A DNA stretch of 64,000 bases from CAVWGP01 sp963754645 (GTDB taxonomy: Bacteria > Pseudomonadota > Alphaproteobacteria > Bin65), in the NCBI GenBank assembly GCA_963754645.1, contig CAVWGP010000012.1:992001-1056000 (forward strand), given 5' to 3'. Below the pieces are notes generated by a model. The model ran no database searches. It saw nothing but the letters and a program-made list of their open reading frames with translations, and had not been told where the DNA came from. The translations under genes were made by a program, and so were the position numbers. Positions 27,526-36,326 of this stretch are shown one piece after another. The first letter of the stretch is position 1. Each line of letters starts with the position of its first letter.

Positions 27526-27978
27526 CTATTCCGGAACGACTTCCCCGGAGCCGCCAAGCTCCTTGGGAAAATCTTTCAGCTTGAGTAGGCCGTCCCGCAT
27601 GGGCAAAACGGTCTCGGCATAATTGACATGGACGCCCGGGCTGAATTTCAGCGTCGGTAACGTCGCGGCAAACACATCCACCAAGCCCAGCCTTGGGTGG
27701 TTGGTCATGAGATGGCCGCCGCATTTCTTGCAGTATTGGCGGTGGCTCGCGTCGGTCTTCTGAAACGTGGCGATGTGTTCGGCGCCCGCTGTGACGCGCA
27801 CGGCTCCGGGTTTCCACAAGGTGAAGGCATTGACCGGGCCGCCCGACCAGGATCGGCACGATCGGCAGTGGCAATACCCCATTCCTTCCGGCTCTCCCGA
27901 AACTTCCATCTGAACCGCCGCGCAGAAACACGCGCCCTTAAGTGATGCTTGGCCGGGTGCGGCATGCGTTGTAGACAT
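27526..27978 (-). CDS. GFA-family protein (glutathione-dependent formaldehyde-activating enzyme fold)
   Basis: A 150-residue protein with the zinc-binding Cys pattern of the GFA fold: GACFCAAV, GYCHCRSCRSWSG, and YCKKCGGHL. The founding member catalyses formation of S-hydroxymethylglutathione, but most homologues are uncharacterised, so only the fold is certain. AAGGAAG precedes the ATG at 27976-27978. It shares a 37-base upstream element with the methyltransferase gene downstream, and diverges from the AraC-type regulator gene, so all three may form one regulon. Confidence 0.85.
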   Translation of the reverse strand: MSTTHAAPGQASLKGACFCAAVQMEVSGEPEGMGYCHCRSCRSWSGGPVNAFTLWKPGAVRVTAGAEHIATFQKTDASHRQYCKKCGGHLMTNHPRLGLVDVFAATLPTLKFSPGVHVNYAETVLPMRDGLLKLKDFPKELGGSGEVVPE

Positions 27979-27993
27979 GAGCGGGCTTCCTTT

Positions 27994-28030
27994 AAATGAT
28001 TTGATCGACGCGGATTGCGTCAGTGACCTT
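27994..28030 (-). promoter_or_regulatory. Shared upstream element, copy B (GFA gene)
   Basis: The partner of the element at 27381-27417, starting 15 bases before the GFA ATG. The distance to the start codon is within one base of copy A, as expected if both are recognised by the same regulator or RNA polymerase form. Confidence 0.55.
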
Positions 28031-28047
28031 GACCCACAAGGGGGCAA

Positions 28048-28094
28048 GTCGGAATGATGGTAAGCTGCCGTCGCTTGGCGGCCATCATTCCGAC
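28048..28094. promoter_or_regulatory. 13-bp perfect inverted repeat in a divergent intergenic region
   Basis: GTCGGAATGATGG at 28048-28060 and its exact complement at 28082-28094, 21 bases apart, between the GFA gene and the AraC-family gene. It could be an operator or a dispersed hairpin: the arm resembles the GTCATTCCGA ends of the repeats elsewhere in the window. Confidence 0.5.
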
Positions 28095-28183
28095 GCATTA
28101 ATTAGAATAAGCTGATTGCCGGGCGAATGACCGCGCGACCGGATGGCCTGACCGATCGTCCAAATCTGGAGATGCCCGCCAAG

Positions 28184-29144
28184 ATGGACCCGCTTGCCGA
28201 AGTGCTGCGTTCGGTTCGGCTGACGGGCGGCGTTTTCCTCGAACGTCCGCTTCACGGCGCCGTGGTGCGTGATCTCGGGGATCGAGCCCGCCGACATCAA
28301 GCCCTTCCTGGCGACGCCGACGCAGTTGATCTCTTATCACTGCGTCATCGACGGCAAGATGCTCGTCACCGTCGCGGGCGAGCCCACGATCGAAGCGCGT
28401 GCCGGCGAGGTCGTGCTTCTGCCGCGCAACGATATCCACACGCTGGCCAGCGCCCCCGGCATTGCGCCCTTGATGGGCCGCGATCTGGTGCAACCATCGA
28501 CCGACGGCGGATTGGCGCGCGTATCCCACGGCGGCGGCGGCGCGCCGACAAATATGGTATGCGGCTTTCTCGGCAGCGAGGACCTGCACAATCCGCTCAT
28601 TGCCGGCCTGCCGCGGATCCTCAAGCTCGATATCCGCCAAGGCGCGTCGCGCGAGTGGGTCGAAGCCTCCGTTCGCTTCGCCGCCCGCGAGCTGACCGAA
28701 GGAAAGCTTGCGTCGTCGGGCGTCATGTCGCGCCTTTCAGAACTGCTTTTCGTCGAAGCGGTCCGCAACTATGCGGAGACGCTCGGCGAGCACGAGGCGG
28801 GATGGCTCAAGGGCCTCGCCGATCCCCAGGTCGGGCGCGCCTTGGCGCTGATCCATCGCAAGATCGACGAGCCGTGGTCGGCCGAGGGCTTGGCGAAAGA
28901 GGTCGCCATGTCGCGCAGCGCCTTCGTCGATCGCTTCACGTCGCTGGTCGGCATGCCGCCGATCCGGTACTTGACCGCGTGGCGGCTGCAGACCGCCAAG
29001 CTCAATCTGCGCGAAACGCGCAAGACGATCGCCCAATTGGCGCATTCGGTCGGCTACGAGTCCGAGGAGGCCTTCAGCCGCGCCTTCAAACGAGAATTCG
29101 GCATGCCGCCCGCGAGATGGCGCGAGCAGCGGGCGATCAGTTGA
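28184..29144 (+). CDS. AraC-family regulator with N-terminal cupin domain, single-base frameshift
   Basis: The N-terminal MDPLAEVLRSVRLTGGVFLERP begins at ATG 28184 and the rest, from WCVISGIEPADIKPFL onward, continues in a different frame from about 28262. The whole fits the cupin-type AraC family that begins DPLsevL..vrl.g..f. The cupin (GKMLVTVAGEPTIEARAGEVVLLP) is followed by two helix-turn-helices: SAEGLAKEVAMSRSAFVDRF and IAQLAHSVGYESEEAFSRAF, ending in FGMPPARWR. It would sense a small ligand and control neighbouring genes, plausibly the divergent GFA and methyltransferase genes. An ATG at 28172 is an alternative start. The frameshift may be a sequencing error. Confidence 0.78.
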
Positions 29145-29211
29145 GGCTGCCGCGGCAGGGGCGGAAAAGACAAGACGGGATGAGCCCAATCACCCAGCCT
29201 CTCGGCATCCC

Positions 29212-29733
29212 ATGACCGGCCCGATCCCCAATTCCTATTGCGCCCTGCCGGCGCGGCTCTTCGCCGGGCCCTATGCCGGTGCCCGGCTCGTGCCCCAGGC
29301 CGAGGCGCAACTGCGCAGCTTGATCGGCGCCGGCGTCAGCGCCTTTCTCGATTTGACCCAGGCCGGCGAATATTCCTTGCCGCCTTACGCCGCGCTCGCC
29401 GAGCACGTCGCCGCTGAGACCGGCGGCGTCATCGCCTATCGCCGCGCGCCCATTGTCGATCGCTCGGTGCCGGACCCGGCCGCCATGCGCGACATCCTCG
29501 GCACGCTCGATGCATGGCTCGATGCCGGGCGCAACATCTACGTCCATTGCTTTGCCGGCATCGGCCGAACCGGCACGGTGATCGGCTGTCATTTCGTGCA
29601 GCGCGGCCTCAGCGGAACCGAGGCGCTGGCGCGGATCGCCGCGCTACGCCGCGGCCTCGGCAATGCGCAATGGCAATCGCCCGAAACCGAAGCCCAGCGC
29701 GGCTTTGTCCTGGATTGGGAAAATCAACTCTAA
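29212..29733 (+). CDS. Dual-specificity / tyrosine protein phosphatase-like protein
   Basis: A 173-residue cysteine phosphatase fold. The P-loop HCFAGIGRTGT has the catalytic Cys113 and Arg119 in the CX5R arrangement, preceded by the helix LDAWLDAGRNIYV. An upstream acidic residue in APIVDRSVPD (about 80-89) would be the general acid. The N-terminal SYCALPARLFAGPYAG resembles bacterial cyclin-dependent-kinase-inhibitor-like phosphatases. Cytoplasmic; target protein unknown. Confidence 0.83.
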   Translation: MTGPIPNSYCALPARLFAGPYAGARLVPQAEAQLRSLIGAGVSAFLDLTQAGEYSLPPYAALAEHVAAETGGVIAYRRAPIVDRSVPDPAAMRDILGTLDAWLDAGRNIYVHCFAGIGRTGTVIGCHFVQRGLSGTEALARIAALRRGLGNAQWQSPETEAQRGFVLDWENQL

Positions 29734-29742
29734 GCCGACGCC

Positions 29743-30165
29743 TTACTGACCCGGCATCGGCGGCATCGCCGGGAATTTCGGCATTGCCGGATCGAGCTTG
29801 TCCCAGGCATGTCCGCGTTTCGAGTAGACGGACATTTGCGGCTGGAAGACCGAAGGATCGTCGAGGCTGCCGACATAGATGATCGCCACGCCCGGCATGC
29901 CCGTCGTCCGAGACATAACGGGCGAGCCGCAATTGGCGCAGAAGCCGCGGCTTACGGTGCTGCCCAAATCGGCCTTGACCGCATGGAATTTCGGCGTGCC
30001 AGTCATTTTCATCGCCGCTTCGGGGAACATCATGGCGGTCGCGTGCCCGGTGCCGGTGGCGCGCTGGCAATCTTGGCATTGACACATGCCTGTCATCGCC
30101 GGATCGGCGTTGATTTCGTAGCGGATCGCCTTGCAGGCGCATCCGCCGGTGTGTTTGCTGGCCAT
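29743..30165 (-). CDS. GFA-family protein (second copy)
   Basis: A 140-residue zinc-binding GFA-fold protein, with GGCACKAIRYEI, TGMCQCQDCQRATGTGHA and FCANCGSPVMSRT. It is only distantly similar to the GFA protein at 27526-27978, so it is not a recent duplicate. The C-terminus ends in a Pro/Met-rich tail (KFPAMPPMPGQ). Convergent with the phosphatase gene; divergent from dapF. Confidence 0.83.
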   Translation of the reverse strand: MASKHTGGCACKAIRYEINADPAMTGMCQCQDCQRATGTGHATAMMFPEAAMKMTGTPKFHAVKADLGSTVSRGFCANCGSPVMSRTTGMPGVAIIYVGSLDDPSVFQPQMSVYSKRGHAWDKLDPAMPKFPAMPPMPGQ

Positions 30166-30274
30166 TTTATTTAACTCCTTTGTTAATTACGAAAAGATAC
30201 CATCCCGGCACGGCGAGTCAAGCACGGAGTCGGCCGCATGGACTTGCCCGCCGCGCAGCCCATATAAATCCGCT

Positions 30275-31126
30275 ATGCAGCCACGCGATTTCATCAAGAT
30301 GCACGGCGCGGGGAACGATTTCGTCGTCGTCGATCTGCGCCGCGGCGGCGCCGCGCCGGCGCCGGCGGAAGCTGTTGCGATCGCCGACCGGCGCCGCGGC
30401 ATCGGCTGCGATCAGCTCATCTTGATCGGCGCCTCGAAGACCGGGCTCGCCGATTTCGGCCTGACCTTTCTCAACGCCGACGGCTCCGAATCGGGCGCCT
30501 GCGGCAACGGCACGCGCTGCGTCGCCGATCTCCTGATGGGCGAAACCAAGCGCGACCACGTGGCGCTCGAGACCGCCTTCGGCGTGCTCGATTGCGCGCG
30601 CGGGCGCGACGGCCGCGTCACCGTCGATATGGGCCGCGCGCGCACCGAATGGCGCGACATTCCGCTCGCCGAGGCTTGCGACACGCTCCATCTCGGCATC
30701 GGCGAAGGCGCGGTGCGCGACCCGGTTGCCGTCAGCATGGGCAATCCGCACGCCGTGTTCTTCGTGCCCAAGGTCGAGGCGGTGCCGGTCGAAACGATCG
30801 GGCCCAAGCTCGAAAAGCACCGGCTGTTTCCCGAACGCGCCAATATCGGTTTCGCCGAGGTCCGCGCGCCGGACCGCATTCGCCTGCGCGTTTGGGAACG
30901 CGGCTCGGGCTTGACGCTCGCCTGCGGCTCGGGCGCCTGCGCCGCGCTCGTCGCCGCCGTGCGCCGCGGTCTCACCCAGCGCAAGGCCGCGCTCGAACTC
31001 GATGGCGGCACGCTGACGATCGAATGGCTCGACAACGGCCATGTGTTGATGACCGGCCCCACCGCCCTCGCCTTCCGCGGCACGATCGACGACGCGCTTC
31101 TCGCGAGCGCGGGAGCGGCGCGATGA
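30275..31126 (+). CDS. dapF: Diaminopimelate epimerase
   Basis: A 283-residue enzyme that interconverts LL- and meso-diaminopimelate for lysine and peptidoglycan synthesis. The two-base mechanism cysteines are C76 in SGACGNGTRC and C217 in LACGSGACA, matching the E. coli positions C73 and C217. KMHGAGNDFVVVDL near the N-terminus is diagnostic. The ATG at 30275 begins just upstream of that motif. The TGA overlaps the mtaB ATG (ATGA), heading a dapF-mtaB-ftsY operon typical of Alphaproteobacteria. Confidence 0.96.
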   Translation: MQPRDFIKMHGAGNDFVVVDLRRGGAAPAPAEAVAIADRRRGIGCDQLILIGASKTGLADFGLTFLNADGSESGACGNGTRCVADLLMGETKRDHVALETAFGVLDCARGRDGRVTVDMGRARTEWRDIPLAEACDTLHLGIGEGAVRDPVAVSMGNPHAVFFVPKVEAVPVETIGPKLEKHRLFPERANIGFAEVRAPDRIRLRVWERGSGLTLACGSGACAALVAAVRRGLTQRKAALELDGGTLTIEWLDNGHVLMTGPTALAFRGTIDDALLASAGAAR

Positions 31127-32445
31127 GCGGAAGCGCAAGTGGCGCCGAAGTCCTTACCTTCGGCTGCCGGCTCAATGCCTATGAATCGGAGATCATCGCG
31201 ACACAGGCGCGCGCGGCCGGCGCCGCCGATACGGTGATCGTCAACACCTGCGCCGTCACCGCCGAAGCGGAGCGCCAGGCGCGCCAGGCGATCCGCAAGG
31301 CCCGGCGCGCGCGGCCCGGTGCCCGCATCATCGTCACCGGCTGCGCCGCGCAAATCGATCCGGCGAAATGGGCGGCGCTGCCCGAGGTCGATCTGGTGCT
31401 GGGCAATCGCGAGAAATTGGCGGCGGAGTCGTATGGGCGCGTGGACCGGCCCCCGCCCCGGCCCTCCCCCGCAGGGGGGGAGGGAGAGGAACGCGATGCG
31501 TTTGGGCACGAGAAGATCCAGGTCAACGATATTTTCTCGGCGGCCGAGACGGCGGAGCATTTGATCGGCGGCTTCGAGGGCCGGGCGCGGGCATTCGTGC
31601 AGGTGCAGAACGGTTGCGATCATCGCTGCACGTTTTGCATCATCCCGTTCGGCCGCGGCGCTTCGCGCTCGGTGCCGCTCGGACCCATCGTGGCGCAGGC
31701 GCGCGAGCTGGCGGCGGCGGGTTACAACGAGATCGTGCTGACCGGCGTCGATATCACGAGCTACGGCGCCGATCTGCCGGGCAAGCCCACGCTGGGCGAC
31801 ACGATCGCGCGGCTGCTGGCGCAAGTGCCGGAACTGCCGCGCCTGCGCCTGACCTCGCTCGATCCGGTCGAGATCGACGAGGATTTGTGGCGCCTGATCG
31901 CGGGCGAGGCGCGGCTCATGCCGCATCTCCATCTGTCGCTGCAGGCCGGCGACGATCTCATCCTGAAGCGCATGAAGCGCCGGCATTCGCGCGCCGACGC
32001 CGTCGCCGTCGCCGAACGGGCGCGCCGCTTGCGGCCCGATATCGCGCTCGGCGCCGATCTCATCGCCGGGTTCCCGACCGAGAGCGAGGCGATGTTCCGC
32101 AACTCGCTGGCGCTGGTCGCCGATTGCGGCCTGACTTATCTCCACGTCTTCCCTTATTCCGAGCGGCCGGGCACGCCGGCGTCGCGAATGCCGCCCGTGC
32201 CGGTGCCCGAGCGCAAGGCACGCGCCAAGGCGCTGCGCGCGGCGGGCGACGCGGCCTTGGCGCGCTATCTCGCCGGCCTGATCGATCTCTCCGTTGAAGC
32301 GCTGGTCGAGCGGCCCGATCTCGGGCGCACGGCGCATTACGCGCCGATCCGCCTGCCCGGCGGGCAAACGCCGGGCGCGTTGGTCCGCGCGCGCGTCGCC
32401 GCCGCGAGCGCGACCGCGCTGATCGCCGAGGGCGCGGCGCGGTGA
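31123..32445 (+). CDS. mtaB: tRNA t6A37 methylthiotransferase MtaB, with an internal palindromic insertion
   Basis: A 440-residue radical-SAM methylthiotransferase making ms2t6A in tRNA. The N-terminal 4Fe-4S cysteines are in FGCRLN, NTCAVT and TGCAAQ; the radical-SAM cluster is GCDHRCTFCIIPFGRG. Between LGNREKLAAES and KIQVNDIFSAAETA about 25 extra residues (Pro/Gly-rich, around PPPRPSPAGGEGEE) are encoded by a C/G palindrome at 31438-31511; homologues normally have only a short linker here. The insertion keeps the frame. Overlaps dapF and ftsY by four and three bases respectively, so translation is coupled. Confidence 0.93.
   Translation: MSGSASGAEVLTFGCRLNAYESEIIATQARAAGAADTVIVNTCAVTAEAERQARQAIRKARRARPGARIIVTGCAAQIDPAKWAALPEVDLVLGNREKLAAESYGRVDRPPPRPSPAGGEGEERDAFGHEKIQVNDIFSAAETAEHLIGGFEGRARAFVQVQNGCDHRCTFCIIPFGRGASRSVPLGPIVAQARELAAAGYNEIVLTGVDITSYGADLPGKPTLGDTIARLLAQVPELPRLRLTSLDPVEIDEDLWRLIAGEARLMPHLHLSLQAGDDLILKRMKRRHSRADAVAVAERARRLRPDIALGADLIAGFPTESEAMFRNSLALVADCGLTYLHVFPYSERPGTPASRMPPVPVPERKARAKALRAAGDAALARYLAGLIDLSVEALVERPDLGRTAHYAPIRLPGGQTPGALVRARVAAASATALIAEGAAR
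31462..31484 (+). repeat. CCCTCCCCC / GGGGGAGGG hairpin inside mtaB
   Basis: A 9-bp stem with a G-rich loop lying within the extra Pro/Gly-rich segment of mtaB. Its arms resemble the intergenic hairpins at 53562-53582 and 53685-53705, so it appears to be a dispersed element that has inserted in frame. Confidence 0.6.
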
Positions 32446-33362
32446 GCTGGTTTCAACGGCTCAAATCGGGCCTTGCCAAATCCTCGGCCAAGCTCGGCGA
32501 CGGCCTGGTCGGCCTGTTCAAGGACGGCCGCAAGCTCGATGCCGGCGCGATCGGCGATGTCGAGGAATTGCTGATCCAATCCGATCTCGGCCCGGCGACG
32601 GCGGCCAAGCTCGCCCAGTCGCTTGCCGCGCGGCGTTTTGAGCGCGATGTCACCGACCGCGACGTGCGCAAGGCGCTGGCCGAGGACATTGCCGCGATCC
32701 TGGCGCCGGTCGCCAAGCCGCTGATCATCGGCGCGGCGCTGAAACCGCATGTCGTGCTCGTGGTCGGCGTCAACGGCAGCGGCAAGACGACGACGATCGG
32801 CAAGCTCGCCAAACAATTGCGCGATGAGGGAAGACGCGTGACGCTCGCCGCCGGCGACACCTTCCGCGCCGCCGCGATCGACCAGCTCAAGATTTGGGGC
32901 ACGCGCACCGGCTGCCACGTCGTCGCCAAGGAGCAGGGAGCCGACGCCGCCGGCCTCGCCTTCGACGCGCTCGAACAGGCGCGCGGCCGGGGCGACGACG
33001 TGCTGCTCATCGACACCGCCGGGCGGCTGCAGAACCGGACCGAGTTGATGGACGAGCTCGCCAAGGTCGTGCGCGTGCTGCGCAAGCGCGACCCGGCCGT
33101 GCCGCACAGCGTGCTCCTCGTGCTTGACGCCAATATCGGGCAGAATGCGCATTCGCAGGTCGAAATTTTTCGCTCGGTGTCCGCCGTCACCGGCCTTGTC
33201 GTCACCAAGCTCGACGGCACGGCGAAGGGCGGCGTGGTCGTTGCGCTCGCCGAGCGATTCGGCCTGCCCGTCCACGCGATCGGCGTCGGCGAGGGTGCGG
33301 ACGATTTGCGGCCCTTCGATGCCGGCGAATTCGCGGCCGGGCTGGTCGGGCTCGCCGCGTAA
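32442..33362 (+). CDS. ftsY: Signal recognition particle receptor FtsY
   Basis: A 306-residue SRP-type GTPase, without the long acidic N-terminal domain of E. coli FtsY. It docks SRP-ribosome complexes at the inner membrane. The helical N domain is followed by G domain motifs: GVNGSGKTTTIGKLAK (P-loop), AGDTFRAAAIDQL, DTAGRLQNRTELMDEL (G3), TKLDGTAKGG (G4), and GVGEGADDLRPFDA at the C-terminus. It starts with GTG at 32442 overlapping the mtaB stop. Confidence 0.96.
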   Translation: MSWFQRLKSGLAKSSAKLGDGLVGLFKDGRKLDAGAIGDVEELLIQSDLGPATAAKLAQSLAARRFERDVTDRDVRKALAEDIAAILAPVAKPLIIGAALKPHVVLVVGVNGSGKTTTIGKLAKQLRDEGRRVTLAAGDTFRAAAIDQLKIWGTRTGCHVVAKEQGADAAGLAFDALEQARGRGDDVLLIDTAGRLQNRTELMDELAKVVRVLRKRDPAVPHSVLLVLDANIGQNAHSQVEIFRSVSAVTGLVVTKLDGTAKGGVVVALAERFGLPVHAIGVGEGADDLRPFDAGEFAAGLVGLAA

Positions 33363-33393
33363 AGGTTCCGTCGCCGACCGGGAGGACACGACC

Positions 33394-33609
33394 ATGGCTG
33401 CCATCGGTTTTTTCGTCGCCATCGCCGGCGGCGTCTTCTATTGGACGCAGCCCTTGGGTTGGATCTGCGTCGGCGTCGCCGGCATTCTGACATTGCTCGG
33501 CGCCAGCACCCAGCCCGGCATCGCGATCGGCAGCATTTTCGCCATCCTCGCCGCCGCCGGGCTGAACTATTTCGGCTTGAACTTCATGACCTTCGGCATA
33601 CTCCTGTAG
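33394..33609 (+). CDS. Small two-helix membrane protein
   Basis: A 71-residue hydrophobic protein with two or three membrane segments (IGFFVAIAGGVFYWT, LGWICVGVAGILTLLGA, IFAILAAAGLNYFGL). GGGAGGA lies about seven bases upstream of ATG 33394, a strong ribosome site. It follows ftsY by 31 bases. I do not recognise the family; small membrane proteins of this sort are often annotated simply as hypothetical. Confidence 0.7.
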   Translation: MAAIGFFVAIAGGVFYWTQPLGWICVGVAGILTLLGASTQPGIAIGSIFAILAAAGLNYFGLNFMTFGILL

Positions 33610-33694
33610 CGCGGCCGCGCCGGGTTGCGCGCGCCGCCGGTTCTATCGTAGGTCTCCTCTTCATCCGCACGGCGCGCAACACAAGGAAAACGCG

Positions 33695-34531
33695 ATGACG
33701 CAAGGCACGAGACTGATGCAGGGCAAAAAGGGCCTTGTCATGGGCGTCGCCAACGACCGCTCGATCGCCTGGGGCATCGCGCGCCTGGCCGCCGAACACG
33801 GCGCCGAGCTCGCCTTCACCTTCCAGGGCGAGGCGCTGGAACGGCGCGTGCGCCCGCTCGCCGCGTCGGTCAGATCGCCGCTTGTCCTGCCCTGCGACGT
33901 GACCAACGAGCCGAGCCTCGATGCCGCCTTCGCCGCGATCGCCGAACAATGGGGCCGGCTCGATTTCGTCGTCCACGCCATCGCCTTCTCCGACAAGGAG
34001 CAGTTGAAGGGCAAGTACATGAACACGACGCGGGACAATTTCGCCCGCACCATGGACATTTCCTGCTTCTCCTTCACCGATATCGCGCGGCGCGCGGCGG
34101 CGCTGATGGACAAGGGCGGCAGCCTGCTGACGCTGACCTATTACGGCGCCGAGCGCGTGATGCCGCATTACAACGTCATGGGCGTCGCCAAGGCCGCGCT
34201 CGAAGCCAGCGTGCGCTATCTCGCCGCCGATCTCGGCGAACGGCAGATCCGCGTCAACGCGATCTCGGCCGGGCCGATCCGCACGCTCGCCGCCTCGGGC
34301 ATCGGCGATTTCCGCCAGATCATGAAATGGAACGAGTTCAACGCCCCGCTCCGGCGCAACGTGACGCTCGAGGATGTCGCCGGCTCTGCGCTCTATCTGC
34401 TGAGCGATCTTTCGACCGCCGTCACCGGCGAGGTCCATCATGTCGATGCCGGCTACCACATCGTCGGCATGAAGGCGATCGATTCGCCCGAAATCGGCCA
34501 GCTGCGCGAGACCAAGAGCGAGGCGGCGTAG
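33695..34531 (+). CDS. fabI: Enoyl-[acyl-carrier-protein] reductase (NADH), FabI type
   Basis: A 278-residue short-chain dehydrogenase-like enzyme that performs the last reduction of each fatty-acid elongation cycle. NAD is bound at KGLVMGVANDRSIAWGIA; the active site YGAERVMPHYNVMGVAKAAL contains Tyr159 and Lys166, with the six-residue spacing typical of FabI (E. coli Tyr156/Lys163). SAGPIRTLAASGI is the substrate-loop region. Housekeeping, immediately before aroC with 74 bases between, as in many Alphaproteobacteria. Confidence 0.95.
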   Translation: MTQGTRLMQGKKGLVMGVANDRSIAWGIARLAAEHGAELAFTFQGEALERRVRPLAASVRSPLVLPCDVTNEPSLDAAFAAIAEQWGRLDFVVHAIAFSDKEQLKGKYMNTTRDNFARTMDISCFSFTDIARRAAALMDKGGSLLTLTYYGAERVMPHYNVMGVAKAALEASVRYLAADLGERQIRVNAISAGPIRTLAASGIGDFRQIMKWNEFNAPLRRNVTLEDVAGSALYLLSDLSTAVTGEVHHVDAGYHIVGMKAIDSPEIGQLRETKSEAA

Positions 34532-34605
34532 AACATCGCAAGCGCGGCGGGACAAGGGCAAACGGCGCGTGACAATCCTCCGCCCACCGAACTATTGTCC
34601 CGGCC

Positions 34606-35701
34606 ATGTCGGGCAATTGGTTCGGGCATAGTTTCCGTTTTTCGACCTGGGGCGAGAGTCACGGGCCGTCGATCGGCGCCATGGTCGATGGCGTGCCGCC
34701 CGGCCTGCCGCTCGCCGAGGCCGATATCCAGGTCTGGCTCGACAAGCGCCGGCCGGGCACGAGCAAATACGTCACCCAGCGCCAGGAATCGGACACGGTC
34801 CGCATCCTGTCCGGCGTGTTCGAGGGCAAGACGACGGGAACGCCGATCGGCCTCATCATCGACAATGCCGACCAGCGCTCGAAGGATTACAGCGACATCA
34901 AAGATAAATTCCGCCCCGGCCACGCCGACTACACCTATTGGAAGAAATACGGCATCCGCGACCATCGCGGCGGCGGGCGCTCCTCGGCGCGCGAGACCGC
35001 GATGCGCGTCGCCGCCGGCGCAATCGCGCGGAAAATCCTGACCCACGCCTACGGCCCCGCGGTCAAGATCCGCGGCGCGATGGTCAAGCTCGGCCCGCTG
35101 CGCATCGATCCGCAGCGCTGGATCTGGGGCGAGATCGACAACAATCCGTTCTGGTGCCCCGACCCCAGCGTGGTCGGCCTGTGGACGCGCTTTCCTCGAC
35201 GCGGTCAGGCGCGAGGGCTCCTCGGCCGGCGCCGTGTGCGAAGTTCACGCCAGCGGCATTCCGCCCGGGCTCGGCGCGCCGGTCTATGCCAAGCTCGACG
35301 CCGAACTCGCCTCGGCGATCATGGGCATCAACGCGGTCAAGGGTGTCGAGATCGGCGACGGCTTCGGCGCCGCCTCGCTGCCCGGCGACGAAGCCCATGA
35401 CGAGATGCGCATGAAGCCGGGCTCGAACACGGGCGAGGTCGAATTCCTGTCCAACCACGCCGGCGGCATCCTGGGCGGCATTTCCACCGGCCAGGACATC
35501 GTCGTGCGCTACGTCGTCAAGCCGACTTCGTCGATCCTGTCGCCGCGCCAGACCGTGACGAGCGACGGGCGCGACACCACCGTCGTCACCAAGGGCCGGC
35601 ACGATCCCTGCGTCGGCATCCGCGCGGTGCCGGTGGGCGAAGCCATGGTCGCCTGCGTGCTGGCCGATCACCACCTGCGCCACAAGGCGCAGTGCGGCTG
35701 A
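34606..35701 (+). CDS. aroC: Chorismate synthase, single-base frameshift
   Basis: The enzyme converts EPSP to chorismate, the branch point for aromatic amino acids. The N-terminal half (FGHSFRFSTWGESHGPSIG, then KDYSDIKDKFRPGHADYTY and YGIRDHRGGGRSSARET) reads from ATG 34606; from F-L-D-A-V-R-R-E-G the family sequence continues in the next frame through HASGIPPGLGAPVY, NAVKGVEIGDGF and GRHDPCVGIRAVPV to the TGA at 35699. The break is at a TTT run, 35191-35193; removing one T restores the expected protein. Because aroC is essential for prototrophy, this is likely a sequencing indel. Confidence 0.93.
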
Positions 35702-35727
35702 ACTTTTTTCCATCGAAAGAGAGTTCC

Positions 35728-36306
35728 ATGCCCCAGCCCGACCACGTCATGCTGTTTCCGACGCCGGATCCGAACGCCGTCACCGAGCCGGACATCAAGG
35801 CCTATTTCGAAAAATGCCTGGAGAAGATCGGCTTCGTGCCCAATGTGCTGCAGGCCTACACCTTCAAGCCCGAGCGCTGGCGCAGCTTCGTTACCATGTA
35901 CCACGCGGTGATGGACAAGAAGACCTCGAAACTCTCGCCGCTCGAACGCGAGATGATCGCCGTCGTCGTCTCCTGCGCGAATCGCTGCTATTACTGCCTC
36001 GTCGCCCACGGCCAGGCGGTGCGCAAGCTGTCGGCCGATCCCGAGCTGGGCGAGATGCTGGCCTTCAACTACCGCGTCGCCAAGCTCGGCAAGCGCCACC
36101 GCGCCATGCTCGACTACGCCTGGAAGCTGACCGAGACGCCCTCGCGCATCGAGGAGCCCGACCGCCAGGCGCTGCGCGACGCCGGCTTCGACAACGAGGA
36201 CATTTTCGACATCGGCGAAACCACGTCGTTCTACAATTTCTCCAACCGCATGGCGTTCACGGTCGAGATGATGCCGAACAAGGAATATCACAAGCTCGAT
36301 CGGTGA
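35728..36306 (+). CDS. AhpD-like peroxidase-related / carboxymuconolactone decarboxylase-family protein
   Basis: A 192-residue protein with the AhpD-like helical core: SPLEREMIAVVVSCANRCYYCLVAHGQ, in which the CxxC and nearby His form the usual peroxidase-type centre. The C-terminal RIEEPDRQALRDAGFDNEDI helix and FNFSNRMAF are typical of the uncharacterised peroxidase-related enzyme group (TIGR01926). AAAGAGAG is placed correctly for the ATG at 35728. It is the only gene between aroC and a block of repeats. Confidence 0.85.
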   Translation: MPQPDHVMLFPTPDPNAVTEPDIKAYFEKCLEKIGFVPNVLQAYTFKPERWRSFVTMYHAVMDKKTSKLSPLEREMIAVVVSCANRCYYCLVAHGQAVRKLSADPELGEMLAFNYRVAKLGKRHRAMLDYAWKLTETPSRIEEPDRQALRDAGFDNEDIFDIGETTSFYNFSNRMAFTVEMMPNKEYHKLDR

Positions 36307-36326
36307 GGCGGCGCAATTCCGCGCGC

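Noticed and set aside
35188..35200. Programmed ribosomal frameshifting in aroC (and in the TIR-WD40 gene)
   Set aside because: No slippery heptamer with downstream structure is evident, and chorismate synthase is not known to use recoding.
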